From Nonomuraea cypriaca (GTDB lineage: Bacteria > Actinomycetota > Actinomycetes > Streptosporangiales > Streptosporangiaceae): a stretch of 34,804 nucleotides of DNA. The notes beneath the pieces are model-generated. The model had not been told where the DNA came from and ran no database searches. It worked only from the letters and a program-made list of their open reading frames with translations. Below are positions 25,186 to 34,804 of this stretch, in pieces. Both the position numbers and the translations under genes were made by a program. Every line of letters starts with the position of its first letter. Positions within the stretch are counted from its first letter, which is position 1. The DNA is taken from the NCBI RefSeq assembly GCF_015645445.1, contig NZ_JADOGI010000109.1:1-34804 (forward strand). Reading direction: 5' to 3'.

Positions 25186-26105
25186 CGGGTCACCTCCGGT
25201 CTCGGCTGGCGGGGCAGCACCCGGGCGGCCAGCCCGCCGCCGCGGACCAGTCGTACGGCGTCGGAGCCGAACCGCCTTTCCAGCCTGCCCTGCAGGAACG
25301 TGGCGATGGCGGTCATGAGCATGTACCACAGGCTCGCGACGATGAGCAGTTCCATGATCAGGTTGTTGGCCTTGTAGATCTGGCTGGCGTTGGTCATCAG
25401 GTCGTGCCCGGCGACGACGTACACCAGCGAGGTGGTCTTCAGCATCGAGATGAACTCGTTGCCGGTGGGCGGGATGATGATCCGCAGCGCCTGCGGGAGC
25501 ACGATCACGCGCATCCGCTTGCCCGGTGTCATGCCGAGCGCGTACGCGGCCTCGGTCTGGCCCCTGTCCACGGCCTGGATGCCGGCGCGGACGGTCTCGG
25601 CGAAGTACGCCGCGAGGTTCAGCCCGAGCCCCAGCATGGCCGAGGTGAAGCCGGTCATCACCTGGTTGGTGTCCCACTTGAGCCCGATCATCGTGAACGG
25701 GATCTTCAGGATCAGCTCAGGGAAGAGGAACGCCAGGTTGTACCAGAAGATGAGCTGCACCAGGACGGGCGTGCCGCGGAAGAACCAGATGTAGAGCGTC
25801 GCCAGCCACTGGAGCACCGGGTTGTGCGACAACCGCATGACGGCGAGCAGCACGCCGAGCACCAGGCCGAGCACCGTGGCCAGGACCGAGATCTCGATGG
25901 TGACCACGATCCCGCTGAGGATGAGCGGGTGGAACAGGTAGTCCCCGACCGCGCCCCAGTCCAGCCGGGGGTTGGCCACGACGAGGGCGACCAGCCAGCC
26001 GCACACGGCCAGGGCGGCCAGGCCGGCCAGCCAGCGGCCCCAGTGCCAGGTCCGCGTGACCGGGACGGCCTCACCCGAAGGACCGATGATCGGTTCGGTA
26101 CGCAC
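25182..26105 (-). CDS. Polar amino-acid-type ABC importer permease (HisM/GlnP-like)
   Basis: A 307-residue permease with about five helices and the typical segments WFFRGTPVLVQLIFWYN and the EAA loop AAYALGMTPGKRMRVIVLPQALRIIIPP. It is the only permease in the operon, so it should work as a homodimer. The GTG start at 26105 lies 6 nt after the binding-protein stop. Confidence 0.92.
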   Translation of the reverse strand: MRTEPIIGPSGEAVPVTRTWHWGRWLAGLAALAVCGWLVALVVANPRLDWGAVGDYLFHPLILSGIVVTIEISVLATVLGLVLGVLLAVMRLSHNPVLQWLATLYIWFFRGTPVLVQLIFWYNLAFLFPELILKIPFTMIGLKWDTNQVMTGFTSAMLGLGLNLAAYFAETVRAGIQAVDRGQTEAAYALGMTPGKRMRVIVLPQALRIIIPPTGNEFISMLKTTSLVYVVAGHDLMTNASQIYKANNLIMELLIVASLWYMLMTAIATFLQGRLERRFGSDAVRLVRGGGLAARVLPRQPRPEVTR

Positions 26106-26111
26106 GTCCGG

Positions 26112-27056
26112 CTACTTCCCGTTGATGAGCGCGGACTCGATCGCCAGCTTCTCCAGATCCCACGCCGCGAGGATCTTGCCGTACTCGCCGCTCTGGATGA
26201 GCGCGTTCAGCGCGTCGCGGACGGCCTCGATCAACTCCTTGCCGTCCGGGTGCAGCGCGATGCCCCACAGCGCCTCGGTGCCGTCGATGGCCAGCGCCTC
26301 CACCTGCGTCTTCGGGTCGGCGGCCTTGTAGGCGGCGACCACGTAGTCGGTGATGTTGGCCTGCGCGCGCCCATTGCTGACCTGGAGCAGCGCCTCCTGG
26401 TCGCCGGCGAACTTGAGGATGTCGAGTCCCTTCTCGCCGTTCTTCTCGCATGCGGCGTGGGTGTCCTCGGCCAGCGCGAGCGACGAGCCGTTGTCGACCA
26501 CGGAGACCGTCTTTCCGCACAGGTCGGCGGGGGTCTTGATGCCTTCGGGGTTGCCCTTCGCGACCAGCATCCCGGCGCCCGCGTTGACGTAGTCGACGAA
26601 GGTGACCTTCGTCCGCCGTTCCGGGGTGTCCGAGACCGACGACATGAGGATGTCGTACCGGCCGGTGATGATGCCGGGGATCTGGGAGTTGAACTCCTCG
26701 TCGGTGATGGCCAGCTTGACGCCGAGTTTCCTGGCGATGGCCCGGCCGAGCGACGGGTCGAGCCCGGTCGCGGTCTTCCCGTCCGAGCCGATCATGTTCA
26801 TCGGCGGGTAGCCGAGCGAGCTGGTCATCTTCAGGCCGCCGGACCTGATGTCGGCGGGCAGCCTGGCGGTCAGCGCGGGGTCGGGCTTGATCGCGTTGAT
26901 CACCGTGGCGGCCTTGTCGTCGGCGGGCGCCTGGTCGAGCACGGCAGGCTGGGCGCTCTCCCCCGCGTGGGACGGGTCTGCGGTGAGCGACTGCGCGCCG
27001 CACGCCGTGCCGGCGAGGGAGGCGAGAAGCAGGGGGATGACGATCCGGATCTTCAA
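26112..27056 (-). CDS. Amino-acid-type binding lipoprotein (SBP family 3)
   Basis: A 314-residue exported binding protein: lipoprotein signal with Cys19 (GTAC), a 40-residue low-complexity tether, then the SBP_bac_3 fold (YPPMNMIGSDGKTATGLDPSLGRAIARKLG). The start is TTG at 27056: it is the only start giving a full signal peptide, and AAAGGAG lies 9 nt upstream. The gene sits 15 nt behind the amidohydrolase stop. The ligand may be the product or substrate of that amidohydrolase, which is inferred from context. Confidence 0.9.
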   Translation of the reverse strand: MKIRIVIPLLLASLAGTACGAQSLTADPSHAGESAQPAVLDQAPADDKAATVINAIKPDPALTARLPADIRSGGLKMTSSLGYPPMNMIGSDGKTATGLDPSLGRAIARKLGVKLAITDEEFNSQIPGIITGRYDILMSSVSDTPERRTKVTFVDYVNAGAGMLVAKGNPEGIKTPADLCGKTVSVVDNGSSLALAEDTHAACEKNGEKGLDILKFAGDQEALLQVSNGRAQANITDYVVAAYKAADPKTQVEALAIDGTEALWGIALHPDGKELIEAVRDALNALIQSGEYGKILAAWDLEKLAIESALINGK

Positions 27057-27071
27057 GGTGGAGCGCTCCTT

Positions 27072-28640
27072 TCAGGATCGTTGCCAGCGGATCTCGCCAC
27101 CGACGACGGTGGTCAGGACCTTGGTGTGGGGGATGGAGTCGGCATTCGCGGTGAAGGGGTCGGTGTCCACGGCGATGAGGTCGGCGAGCCGTCCGGGGGC
27201 GAGCACGCCCTTGCGGCCCTCCTCCCCGGCCGCGTACGCGGAGCCGAGGGTGTGCGCGAGCAGCGCCTCGCCGACGCTGAGCCGCTGCTCGGGCTGCCAG
27301 CCGCCGGGCGGCGTGCCGTCCGCCCTGGTACGGGTCACCGCGGCGTGCAGCGCGGCGAACGGGTTGGGGTGTTCGACCGGCGCGTCGGACCCGAAGGCCA
27401 GCGGCACGCCGGCGTTCAGCATCGTGCGCCAGGCGTAGGAGGCGAGGTCCTGCCCGGCGAGCAGGGCCGACACCAGGTCCATGTCTGTGGTGCAGTGGAC
27501 CGGCTGCATGGACGCGACGATGCCGAGCCTGGCCATCCTGGTGATGTCCGCCCTGCGCAGGTGCTGCGCGTGCTCGATGCGGTACCTCAGCCCGGCGGGC
27601 CGGCCGGCCTCCTCGTAGGCGTCTATGACCAGCCTGCCTGCCTGGTCGCCGATGGCGTGCGTGGCCACCGCGATCCCGGCGGCCCCGGCGGTGCGGACCA
27701 GCTTCACCAGGTCGTCGTACGGCGTGACGGCGATGCCGTGGTTGCCCTCGTCGCCGGCGAACCCCTCGATCATGTGGCAGCTGTGCGAGCCGAGCGCCCC
27801 GTCGCTGTACAGCTTCACCGGGCCGGTGCGGAACCAGTCGTCGCCCGCCCCGGTGCGGCGTCCCTCCTCGACTGCGGCCTCCAGGTGCTCGGCCGGGATC
27901 GCCTTGTGCACCCGCAGCTTCAGCTCGCCCGCGTCGTGCAGCCGAAGGTAAGCGGCGCGGCAGTCCTCGTCGTCGATGTCGTGCACGCTGGTCAGGCCGA
28001 GCGCCAGCAGTTCCTCGTGGGCGGCGCGCAACTCGTCCACCAGGTCGCCCGCGGTCATCAACGCGCGCAGCGGGTAGGAGGCGGACTCGCGTAGGATGCC
28101 GGTCGGCTCGCCGTCCTCGTCCCTGACGATCTGGCCGCCCACCGGGTCGGGGGTGGTGCGGTCGACGCCGATCATCCGCAGCGCCTGGGAGTTGGCCCAC
28201 ACGGTGTGGCCGTCCACACTCGGCAGCGCGGCGGGCCGGTCGGGGCACACCGAGTCGAGCGCGTGCCGGTCCGGCTGCACCGGGCGCTCCCACACGTTGC
28301 TGTTCCACCGGCCGCCGAAGAGCCAGGCGCCGGGCGAGAGCCGTACGGCGTGCTCGGCGATCGCGGCCAGCGCCTCCTCCAGCGAGCGGGCCAGGCGCAG
28401 GTCCACCTGGCTGCGTTCGCGCGCGTACTTGCCGGTGTGGATGTGGGCGTCGTAGAGACCCGGGATGACGGCTTCGCCGGCCAGGTCCACCAGCTCGGCG
28501 CCGGCGCCGATCGCGGCGCCTACCTCCGCCTCGGTGCCGGCAGCGACTATCTCCTCGCCGTCCACGGCCAGCGCCTCGGCCCGCGGGCGCTCCGGGTCAC
28601 CGGTGTGGATCCTGGCGTTCCTGAAGATGCGAATCGTCAT
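27072..28640 (-). CDS. Metal-dependent amidohydrolase, YtcJ type
   Basis: A 522-residue amidohydrolase family 3 protein. The metal motif HIH is at 66-68; later GPVKLYSDGALG, ATHAIGD, RIEHAQHL and FGSDAPVE supply the other ligands and the catalytic Asp. YtcJ proteins hydrolyse amide or imide bonds of poorly known substrates. The ATG at 28640 is preferred over an upstream ATG at 28685 because the Rossmann-free N-terminal strand TIRIFRNARIHTG matches the family and GAGAGG lies upstream. It is the first gene of the importer operon and divergent from a LysR regulator. No signal peptide, so it acts in the cytoplasm after uptake. Confidence 0.9.
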   Translation of the reverse strand: MTIRIFRNARIHTGDPERPRAEALAVDGEEIVAAGTEAEVGAAIGAGAELVDLAGEAVIPGLYDAHIHTGKYARERSQVDLRLARSLEEALAAIAEHAVRLSPGAWLFGGRWNSNVWERPVQPDRHALDSVCPDRPAALPSVDGHTVWANSQALRMIGVDRTTPDPVGGQIVRDEDGEPTGILRESASYPLRALMTAGDLVDELRAAHEELLALGLTSVHDIDDEDCRAAYLRLHDAGELKLRVHKAIPAEHLEAAVEEGRRTGAGDDWFRTGPVKLYSDGALGSHSCHMIEGFAGDEGNHGIAVTPYDDLVKLVRTAGAAGIAVATHAIGDQAGRLVIDAYEEAGRPAGLRYRIEHAQHLRRADITRMARLGIVASMQPVHCTTDMDLVSALLAGQDLASYAWRTMLNAGVPLAFGSDAPVEHPNPFAALHAAVTRTRADGTPPGGWQPEQRLSVGEALLAHTLGSAYAAGEEGRKGVLAPGRLADLIAVDTDPFTANADSIPHTKVLTTVVGGEIRWQRS

Positions 28641-28667
28641 ACCGGCCTCTCGATCGACGGTGGCAAC

Positions 28668-28691
28668 ACTGTAGAACCGCCGCACTACAGT
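28668..28691. promoter_or_regulatory. Inverted repeat in the amidohydrolase-lysR gap
   Basis: Perfect 7-bp arms ACTGTAG and CTACAGT are separated by 10 bp, close to the usual spacing of LysR recognition sites. The left arm includes TACAGT on the minus strand, a possible -10 for the amidohydrolase operon, with TTCAGA 17 bp upstream as a weak -35. Confidence 0.55.
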
Positions 28692-28704
28692 CTGAAGCCT
28701 GTCA

Positions 28705-28720
28705 TATGCGACATTTCATA
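28705..28720. promoter_or_regulatory. Second dyad near the lysR start
   Basis: TATGCGACATTTCATA has TATG and CATA ends around 8 bp. It is AT-rich for this genome and lies 23-38 bp before the lysR ATG, a plausible activation or autoregulation site. Confidence 0.4.
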
Positions 28721-28742
28721 CTTCTGAGGTGAAGGAACGCTT

Positions 28743-29630
28743 ATGCTCAAGCCGGAACACCTGAGGACGCTGACCGAGGTGATCCAGCGCGGATCCTTCG
28801 CCGCGGCCGCCAACCGGCTCGGGTACACCGCCTCCGCGGTCTCCCAGCAGATGGCCGCCCTGGAGCGGCAGACCGGGGTGCGCCTGTTCCACCGGTCGGC
28901 CCGCAGGGTGCTGCCGACCAGCGCGGCCGAGGTGATGGCGCGGCACGCCGCGATCGTCCTGGCCGACATGGACCGGCTGGTCGCCGCCGTGGAGCAGGCG
29001 CACAGGAACACCGGGCAGGAGATCCGGCTCGGCGTGTTCCCGAGCTTCGGCCTGAACGTGCTCCCCGGCCTGCTGCGAGCGATGGAGCCGGAGGAGCGCG
29101 CGGGGTTCAAGGTGTCGGTGGCCGAGCCGTCGCAGCTCATCCCCAGCCTCGGCGTCGGCGGGGAACTGGACGCGGCGATCGTCTACCAGGTGGGGAACTC
29201 CGGCCTGTCCTGGCCGCCCTCGGTGCACCGGCAGTGGATCGCCGAGGACGCCTTCAAGGTCGTGCTGCCCAGGGCCTGGCCCAGCCTCACGCCGTGCGAC
29301 GTGGAGCAGCTCATGGACCTGCCGTGGATCATGCACCATCCGGCCAGCAGCGACGCCGCCGTCATGGACGAGGTGTTCACCCGCTGGAACCTGCACCCGC
29401 GCGTGGTCGGCCACTCCGACGACTTCAGCGCGACGCTGGCGATGGTCGGCGCGTCCCTGGGCGCGGCGCTCCTTCCCGAGCTGGCGCTGCGCGGCTGCCG
29501 CGAGGACGTCGTCGTGGCCGACGTCGCCTGGCCGAACGTCAGCCGCAGCATCTTCGCGCTGTACCTCCCCGACCGCGAGACGACCCGGCTGCGCCTGCTG
29601 TTCGACGCCCTGATCGACGCCTGCGCCTGA
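28743..29630 (+). CDS. LysR-family regulator of the amidohydrolase-importer operon
   Basis: A 295-residue LysR-type regulator. The winged helix is clear at about 17-60 (GSFAAAANRLGYTASAVSQQ and GVRLFHRSARRVLPT), followed by the type-2 periplasmic-binding fold inducer domain (IRLGVFPSFGLNVLPGLL). The ATG at 28743 follows AAGGA. Divergent orientation and dyads in the 102-bp gap indicate that it controls the amidohydrolase operon. It ends 9 bp from the convergent tetR gene. Confidence 0.93.
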   Translation: MLKPEHLRTLTEVIQRGSFAAAANRLGYTASAVSQQMAALERQTGVRLFHRSARRVLPTSAAEVMARHAAIVLADMDRLVAAVEQAHRNTGQEIRLGVFPSFGLNVLPGLLRAMEPEERAGFKVSVAEPSQLIPSLGVGGELDAAIVYQVGNSGLSWPPSVHRQWIAEDAFKVVLPRAWPSLTPCDVEQLMDLPWIMHHPASSDAAVMDEVFTRWNLHPRVVGHSDDFSATLAMVGASLGAALLPELALRGCREDVVVADVAWPNVSRSIFALYLPDRETTRLRLLFDALIDACA

Positions 29631-29639
29631 CGCCCCCGC

Positions 29640-30302
29640 CTACTCGCCTTCACCCGGGTGCGCCGGCCCGCCCGGCTTGGTGGATCGTAGGAGCCGCAGC
29701 GCGCCGCGCGACAGGGCCACCAGGATGTCGGCGGCCTCGTCCAGGTCGGGGTAGCGGCCCTCCAGGTGGCCCATCGCCAGGGCGTTGGTGGCCGCGTTGA
29801 TGCCGTCGGCGATCATCTCCAGGCGGCGCCTGTCATGCTCGTTGTCGGCCGTGTAGCCGAGTGCCGCCAGGTCGGCGGCGTGGTGCTCGCGGTAGGCCGC
29901 CGCCGTCTCCCTGGCGAACCCGCGCAGCGAGGACGACGGGTCGTGCCGGGCGCGGAGCTGGATGCGCAGCAGCTCGGGGTGGCGGCAGATCGCCTCCAGG
30001 GGGATCCGGAACGTGTCGCGGTGGCGTTCGAGGTCGTCGGGCGCCTCGCGGGCCTTGCGCCGTGCCTCGCGCATCGACCGGCGCAGCCGCTCGCCGCCCT
30101 CTTCCGCCAGCACGCGCAGCAGCGCCTGGCGGTCCTTGAAGTGCACGTAGAAGCTCGACTGCGCGATGCCGGCGGCCTTGGCGACCCGGACGGTGGTCAG
30201 CCCGGCCTCGCCCTCCTCGTCGAGGATCGCCAGCGCCGCGCGGATGAGCTTGCGCCTGGTCAAGTCCTTCGCCTCGCTCCTGGTGAGCGGCGTGCTCGTC
30301 AT
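29640..30302 (-). CDS. TetR-family regulator of the peptide importer
   Basis: A 220-residue TetR/AcrR protein. Helix-turn-helix at about 17-62 (RRKLIRAALAILDEEGEAGL, then GIAQSSFYVHFKDRQALLRVL). The C-terminal domain is long and Arg-rich. The ATG at 30302 begins 43 bp from the perfect palindrome shared with the divergent importer, which is almost surely its operator. Confidence 0.92.
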   Translation of the reverse strand: MTSTPLTRSEAKDLTRRKLIRAALAILDEEGEAGLTTVRVAKAAGIAQSSFYVHFKDRQALLRVLAEEGGERLRRSMREARRKAREAPDDLERHRDTFRIPLEAICRHPELLRIQLRARHDPSSSLRGFARETAAAYREHHAADLAALGYTADNEHDRRRLEMIADGINAATNALAMGHLEGRYPDLDEAADILVALSRGALRLLRSTKPGGPAHPGEGE

Positions 30303-30344
30303 GTGCTGCCTCCCAGTAACGATTGCCTCGGGGGACTTGTGCGT

Positions 30345-30374
30345 AATTTCACCGATAGTACTATCGGTGAAATT
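30345..30374. promoter_or_regulatory. Perfect 30-bp palindromic operator
   Basis: The left arm AATTTCACCGATAGT is followed immediately by its exact reverse complement. It lies between tetR and the peptide-importer operon. A TACTAT at its centre (30359-30364) with TTGTGC 16 bp upstream (30337-30342) may be the rightward promoter; a mirror-image -10 reads leftward. Binding here would shut both promoters. Confidence 0.85.
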
Positions 30375-30407
30375 GCTCTCGGGGGGACGATCCGGGAGGA
30401 GGCGTGA

Positions 30408-32033
30408 ATGAAACGCTGGAGATTGCCGGTCACGCTGGTGCTGGTCTCGGCGGTGATGTTGGCGTGCAGCGGCCAGCGCCCTGTCGCCACTCCCGAGGGC
30501 GGCGCGCCGGGGGACGCGTCGAGCCCCGTCCAGGGCGGGCGCCTGGTCTACGGGCTCAGCGCCGACGGAAACGGGTTCAATCCGGTCACCGACCAGTTCG
30601 CGGTGCAGAGCTACAGCATGACAACCCCGATCATCGAACCGCTGGTGAGCGTGGACGCCAACGGCGATTGGCAGCCGTACCTCGCCGAATCGGTCACCCC
30701 TAATGAGAAGTACGACGAGTGGGCAATCAAGGTCAGGTCGGGCATCTCCTTCTCCGACGGCACCTCACTGACCGGTGAGATCGTCAAGAGCAACCTGGAG
30801 GCGCACAAGGCCTCACCGCTCCACGCGGTGGCGCTCGCGCCGGTGACCTCGATCGAGCTGACCGACCCGATGACCGTGACGGTCAAGCTCAACCAGCCCT
30901 GGGTCGCCTTCCCCTACCACCTGTCCCTACAACCCGGCATGATCATCCCGCCGTCCTCGCTGACCGACCTCAAGGCGGCCAGCTCCAAGCCGGTGGGCAC
31001 CGGACCGTTCATCTTCAAGGAGTACGTGCCGGACAGCCGCATGGTCGTCACCCGCAACCCGAAGTACTGGCGGCAGGGCCTGCCGTATCTTGACGAGATC
31101 GAGTTCCGTATCCTCCCCGACAGCCAGACCCGGGCCCAGACCCTCGAATCCGGCGCCATCGACGCGATGGGCACCAACCGCGACGAGGACGTGACCAAGT
31201 ACGGCGCCCAGCAGGACGCCTACGCCGTGTACCGGGCGCAGGGCATGTCGGTGGCCGAGTACGTGTTCCTGCTCAACACCGCCGCTCCCCCACTCGACGA
31301 CATCCGGGTCCGCAGGGCGCTCGCGCACGCGCTGGACCGCGAGACCATCATCAAGACCCTGCGCGGCGGCCTCACCGAGCCGGCCGACGGGCCGTGGTCG
31401 AAGGACTCCGAGTGGTACGTCGCGGGCGGCTACCCGGAGTTCGACGTGGCCAAGGCCACCGCCCTCGTCCAGGAGGTGGAGGCGGCCAAGGGCCCCATCC
31501 GCTTCGAGGCGATCTCCACCCCTGACCCCAACACCATGCAGCTCGTCGAGCTGTGCCAGGACATGTGGCGCAAGGCCGGCATCGAGGTGACCATCAGGCA
31601 GGCCGACCAGGCCGACCTGATCAACCGGGCGCTCACCGGGGACTTCGGCGCCACCGTCTGGACGTCGTACTCCTCCGCCGACCCCGACGGTGAGTACAAC
31701 GGCTGGCACCAGGCGTTCGTCCGGCCCATCGGCGAGATCTCACTCAACGCCACCAGGATCAAGGACAAGCAGCTCAGCGACGCCCTGGACGCCGGGCGGG
31801 TCACCCCGGACGAGGCTTTGCGCAAGAAGGCGTACGCCACCGTGCAGCAGCGGCTGCGCGACCAGATGCCGGTCCTGTTCATCGACCACCTGAACACCGG
31901 AGCCGTCATCGCCAAGACCAAGGTGCGCGGCATCGGCCAGAACACGCTGCCCGACGGCCAGAAGGGACGGCCACTGACCGGCGCGCCGATCCCGTACCAC
32001 CCGTTCGTGCAGATCTGGGTCAGCGAAAGATGA
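30408..32033 (+). CDS. Peptide/nickel-type binding lipoprotein (SBP family 5)
   Basis: A 541-residue DppA/OppA-like binding protein with lipoprotein signal (MLAC, Cys20). Family features include GGRLVYGLSADGNGFNP, SDGTSLTGEIVKSNLEAH and VGTGPFIFKEY. The ATG at 30408 has a strong GGGAGGAGG ribosome site. It is the first gene of the importer operon and its stop overlaps the permease start. Substrate could be a peptide, but this family also carries sugars, opines and drugs. Confidence 0.93.
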   Translation: MKRWRLPVTLVLVSAVMLACSGQRPVATPEGGAPGDASSPVQGGRLVYGLSADGNGFNPVTDQFAVQSYSMTTPIIEPLVSVDANGDWQPYLAESVTPNEKYDEWAIKVRSGISFSDGTSLTGEIVKSNLEAHKASPLHAVALAPVTSIELTDPMTVTVKLNQPWVAFPYHLSLQPGMIIPPSSLTDLKAASSKPVGTGPFIFKEYVPDSRMVVTRNPKYWRQGLPYLDEIEFRILPDSQTRAQTLESGAIDAMGTNRDEDVTKYGAQQDAYAVYRAQGMSVAEYVFLLNTAAPPLDDIRVRRALAHALDRETIIKTLRGGLTEPADGPWSKDSEWYVAGGYPEFDVAKATALVQEVEAAKGPIRFEAISTPDPNTMQLVELCQDMWRKAGIEVTIRQADQADLINRALTGDFGATVWTSYSSADPDGEYNGWHQAFVRPIGEISLNATRIKDKQLSDALDAGRVTPDEALRKKAYATVQQRLRDQMPVLFIDHLNTGAVIAKTKVRGIGQNTLPDGQKGRPLTGAPIPYHPFVQIWVSER

Positions 32034-32960
32034 TCATCGCCCGTCGGCTGGTCCGGCTCGTGGTGGTGCTGCTCGTGGTGACCTTCCTGTCGTACGCCCT
32101 GCTCAACCTGTTGCCCGGCGACCCGGTCACGCAGATCCTGGGCATGTCGGCGACCGAGGAGTCACGCGCGCAGCTCCGCCAGCAGCTGGGGCTGGACCAG
32201 CCCCTCATCGTGCGCTACCTCGACTGGCTCGGCGGGCTCGCCACCGGCGACTTCGGCGAGTCCTACATCACCCGGATGTCCGTCGCGACCGAACTGGCCG
32301 AGCGGCTGCCCGTCACCCTGGAGCTGGTGATCGCCGCGCAGATCATCGCGCTCGGCCTGGCGATCCCGCTCGGCGTGGCCGCCGCCCGCCGCGCCGGCCG
32401 CGCCCTGGACCAGGCGCTGACCACGCTCAGCTTCGCGCTGCTGTCCACGCCGGTCTTCGTGCTCGGCGTGCTGCTGATCCTCATCTTCGCGGTCACCTGG
32501 CAGGTCGTGCCCGCGACCGGCTGGACGCCCATCTCGCTCGACCTGGGCTGGAACCTCACCTCCGTGATCCTGCCCGCGGTCACGCTCGGCTGCGGGCAGC
32601 TCGCGGTGTACGCGCGGCTGCTGCGTACCGACCTGATCGCCACCCTCCAGGAGGACTACATCACGCTGGCGCGCGCCCGCGGGCTGTCGCCGCGCCGCAT
32701 CCTGTGGCGGCACGCGCTCCGGCCGTCCACCATCAGCCTGATCACGGCCATCGGCCTCAACCTGGGCGCGCTCATCGGCGGCGCGGTGATCATCGAAACC
32801 CTCTTCGGCCTGCCCGGCATCGGGCGGCTCATCGTCGACTCCATCTTTTCCCGCGACTACCTGACGGTGCAGGGAGGCGTTGTGCTGATCTCCGTCGGCT
32901 ACGTGGTGGTCAACTTCGTGGTGGATCTCGTCTACGCCGCCGTCGACCCGAGGATCCGTC

Positions 32961-32968
<8 letters not shown>
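32030..32968 (+). CDS. Peptide-type ABC permease, DppB-like
   Basis: A 312-residue six-helix permease with the DppB signature NLLPGDPV near the N-terminus and the EAA loop ITLARARGLSPRRILWRHALRP. ATGA overlap with the binding-protein gene; its stop overlaps the next start by 8 bp (GTGCATAG). Confidence 0.94.

Positions 32969-34804
<1,836 letters not shown>

Overview
The window is high-GC DNA with dense, often overlapping genes and frequent GTG/TTG starts. This is typical of a filamentous actinomycete; a Streptosporangiaceae-like relative (for example Nonomuraea) is my guess from gene content only. I see no rRNA, tRNA, CRISPR array, transposase or phage gene, and no stretch over about 210 bases without a gene. 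Nearly everything is transport or catabolism, arranged as small operons each with its own local regulator.

Layout. (1) 1-2121, minus strand: an EfeUOB-type iron uptake operon (efeU, efeO and the first 28 codons of a gene in the efeB position) behind a near-perfect DtxR/IdeR-type iron box. (2) 2269-3828: an exported DUF4434-type protein, then a lone short-chain dehydrogenase (3944-4738). (3) 4766-6555: an FAD monooxygenase divergent from a TetR regulator, sharing a long inverted-repeat operator. (4) 6655-12632, plus strand: a six-gene ABC importer of the GlpSTPQV (glycerol) type, with two different ATPases, two permeases, a small DUF2160 membrane protein and a large lipoprotein binding protein. 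The two ATPases carry complementary defects in catalytic motifs.

(5) 12648-24408: a carbohydrate locus organised around a LacI-type regulator. Leftward runs a CUT1 sugar importer without its own ATPase plus a Gfo/Idh/MocA oxidoreductase. Rightward run an NAD-dependent epimerase/dehydrogenase, a mandelate-racemase-type sugar-acid dehydratase, a two-domain Gfo/Idh/MocA-DUF6807 fusion and a GH42 beta-galactosidase. Several GCAA-N4-TTGC sites, one overlapping the importer promoter, tie both arms to the LacI regulator. The mixture of several oxidoreductases, a dehydratase and one glycosidase suggests oxidative processing of galactosides or related glycosides. This is the part of the window most likely to hold undescribed chemistry.

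(6) 24418-29630: an amidohydrolase of the YtcJ type in one operon with a polar amino-acid-type ABC importer, divergent from a LysR regulator. (7) 29640-34804: a TetR regulator divergent from a Dpp/Opp-type peptide importer, separated by a perfect 30-bp palindrome. The importer includes a permease fused in frame to its ATPase, which runs off the right edge.
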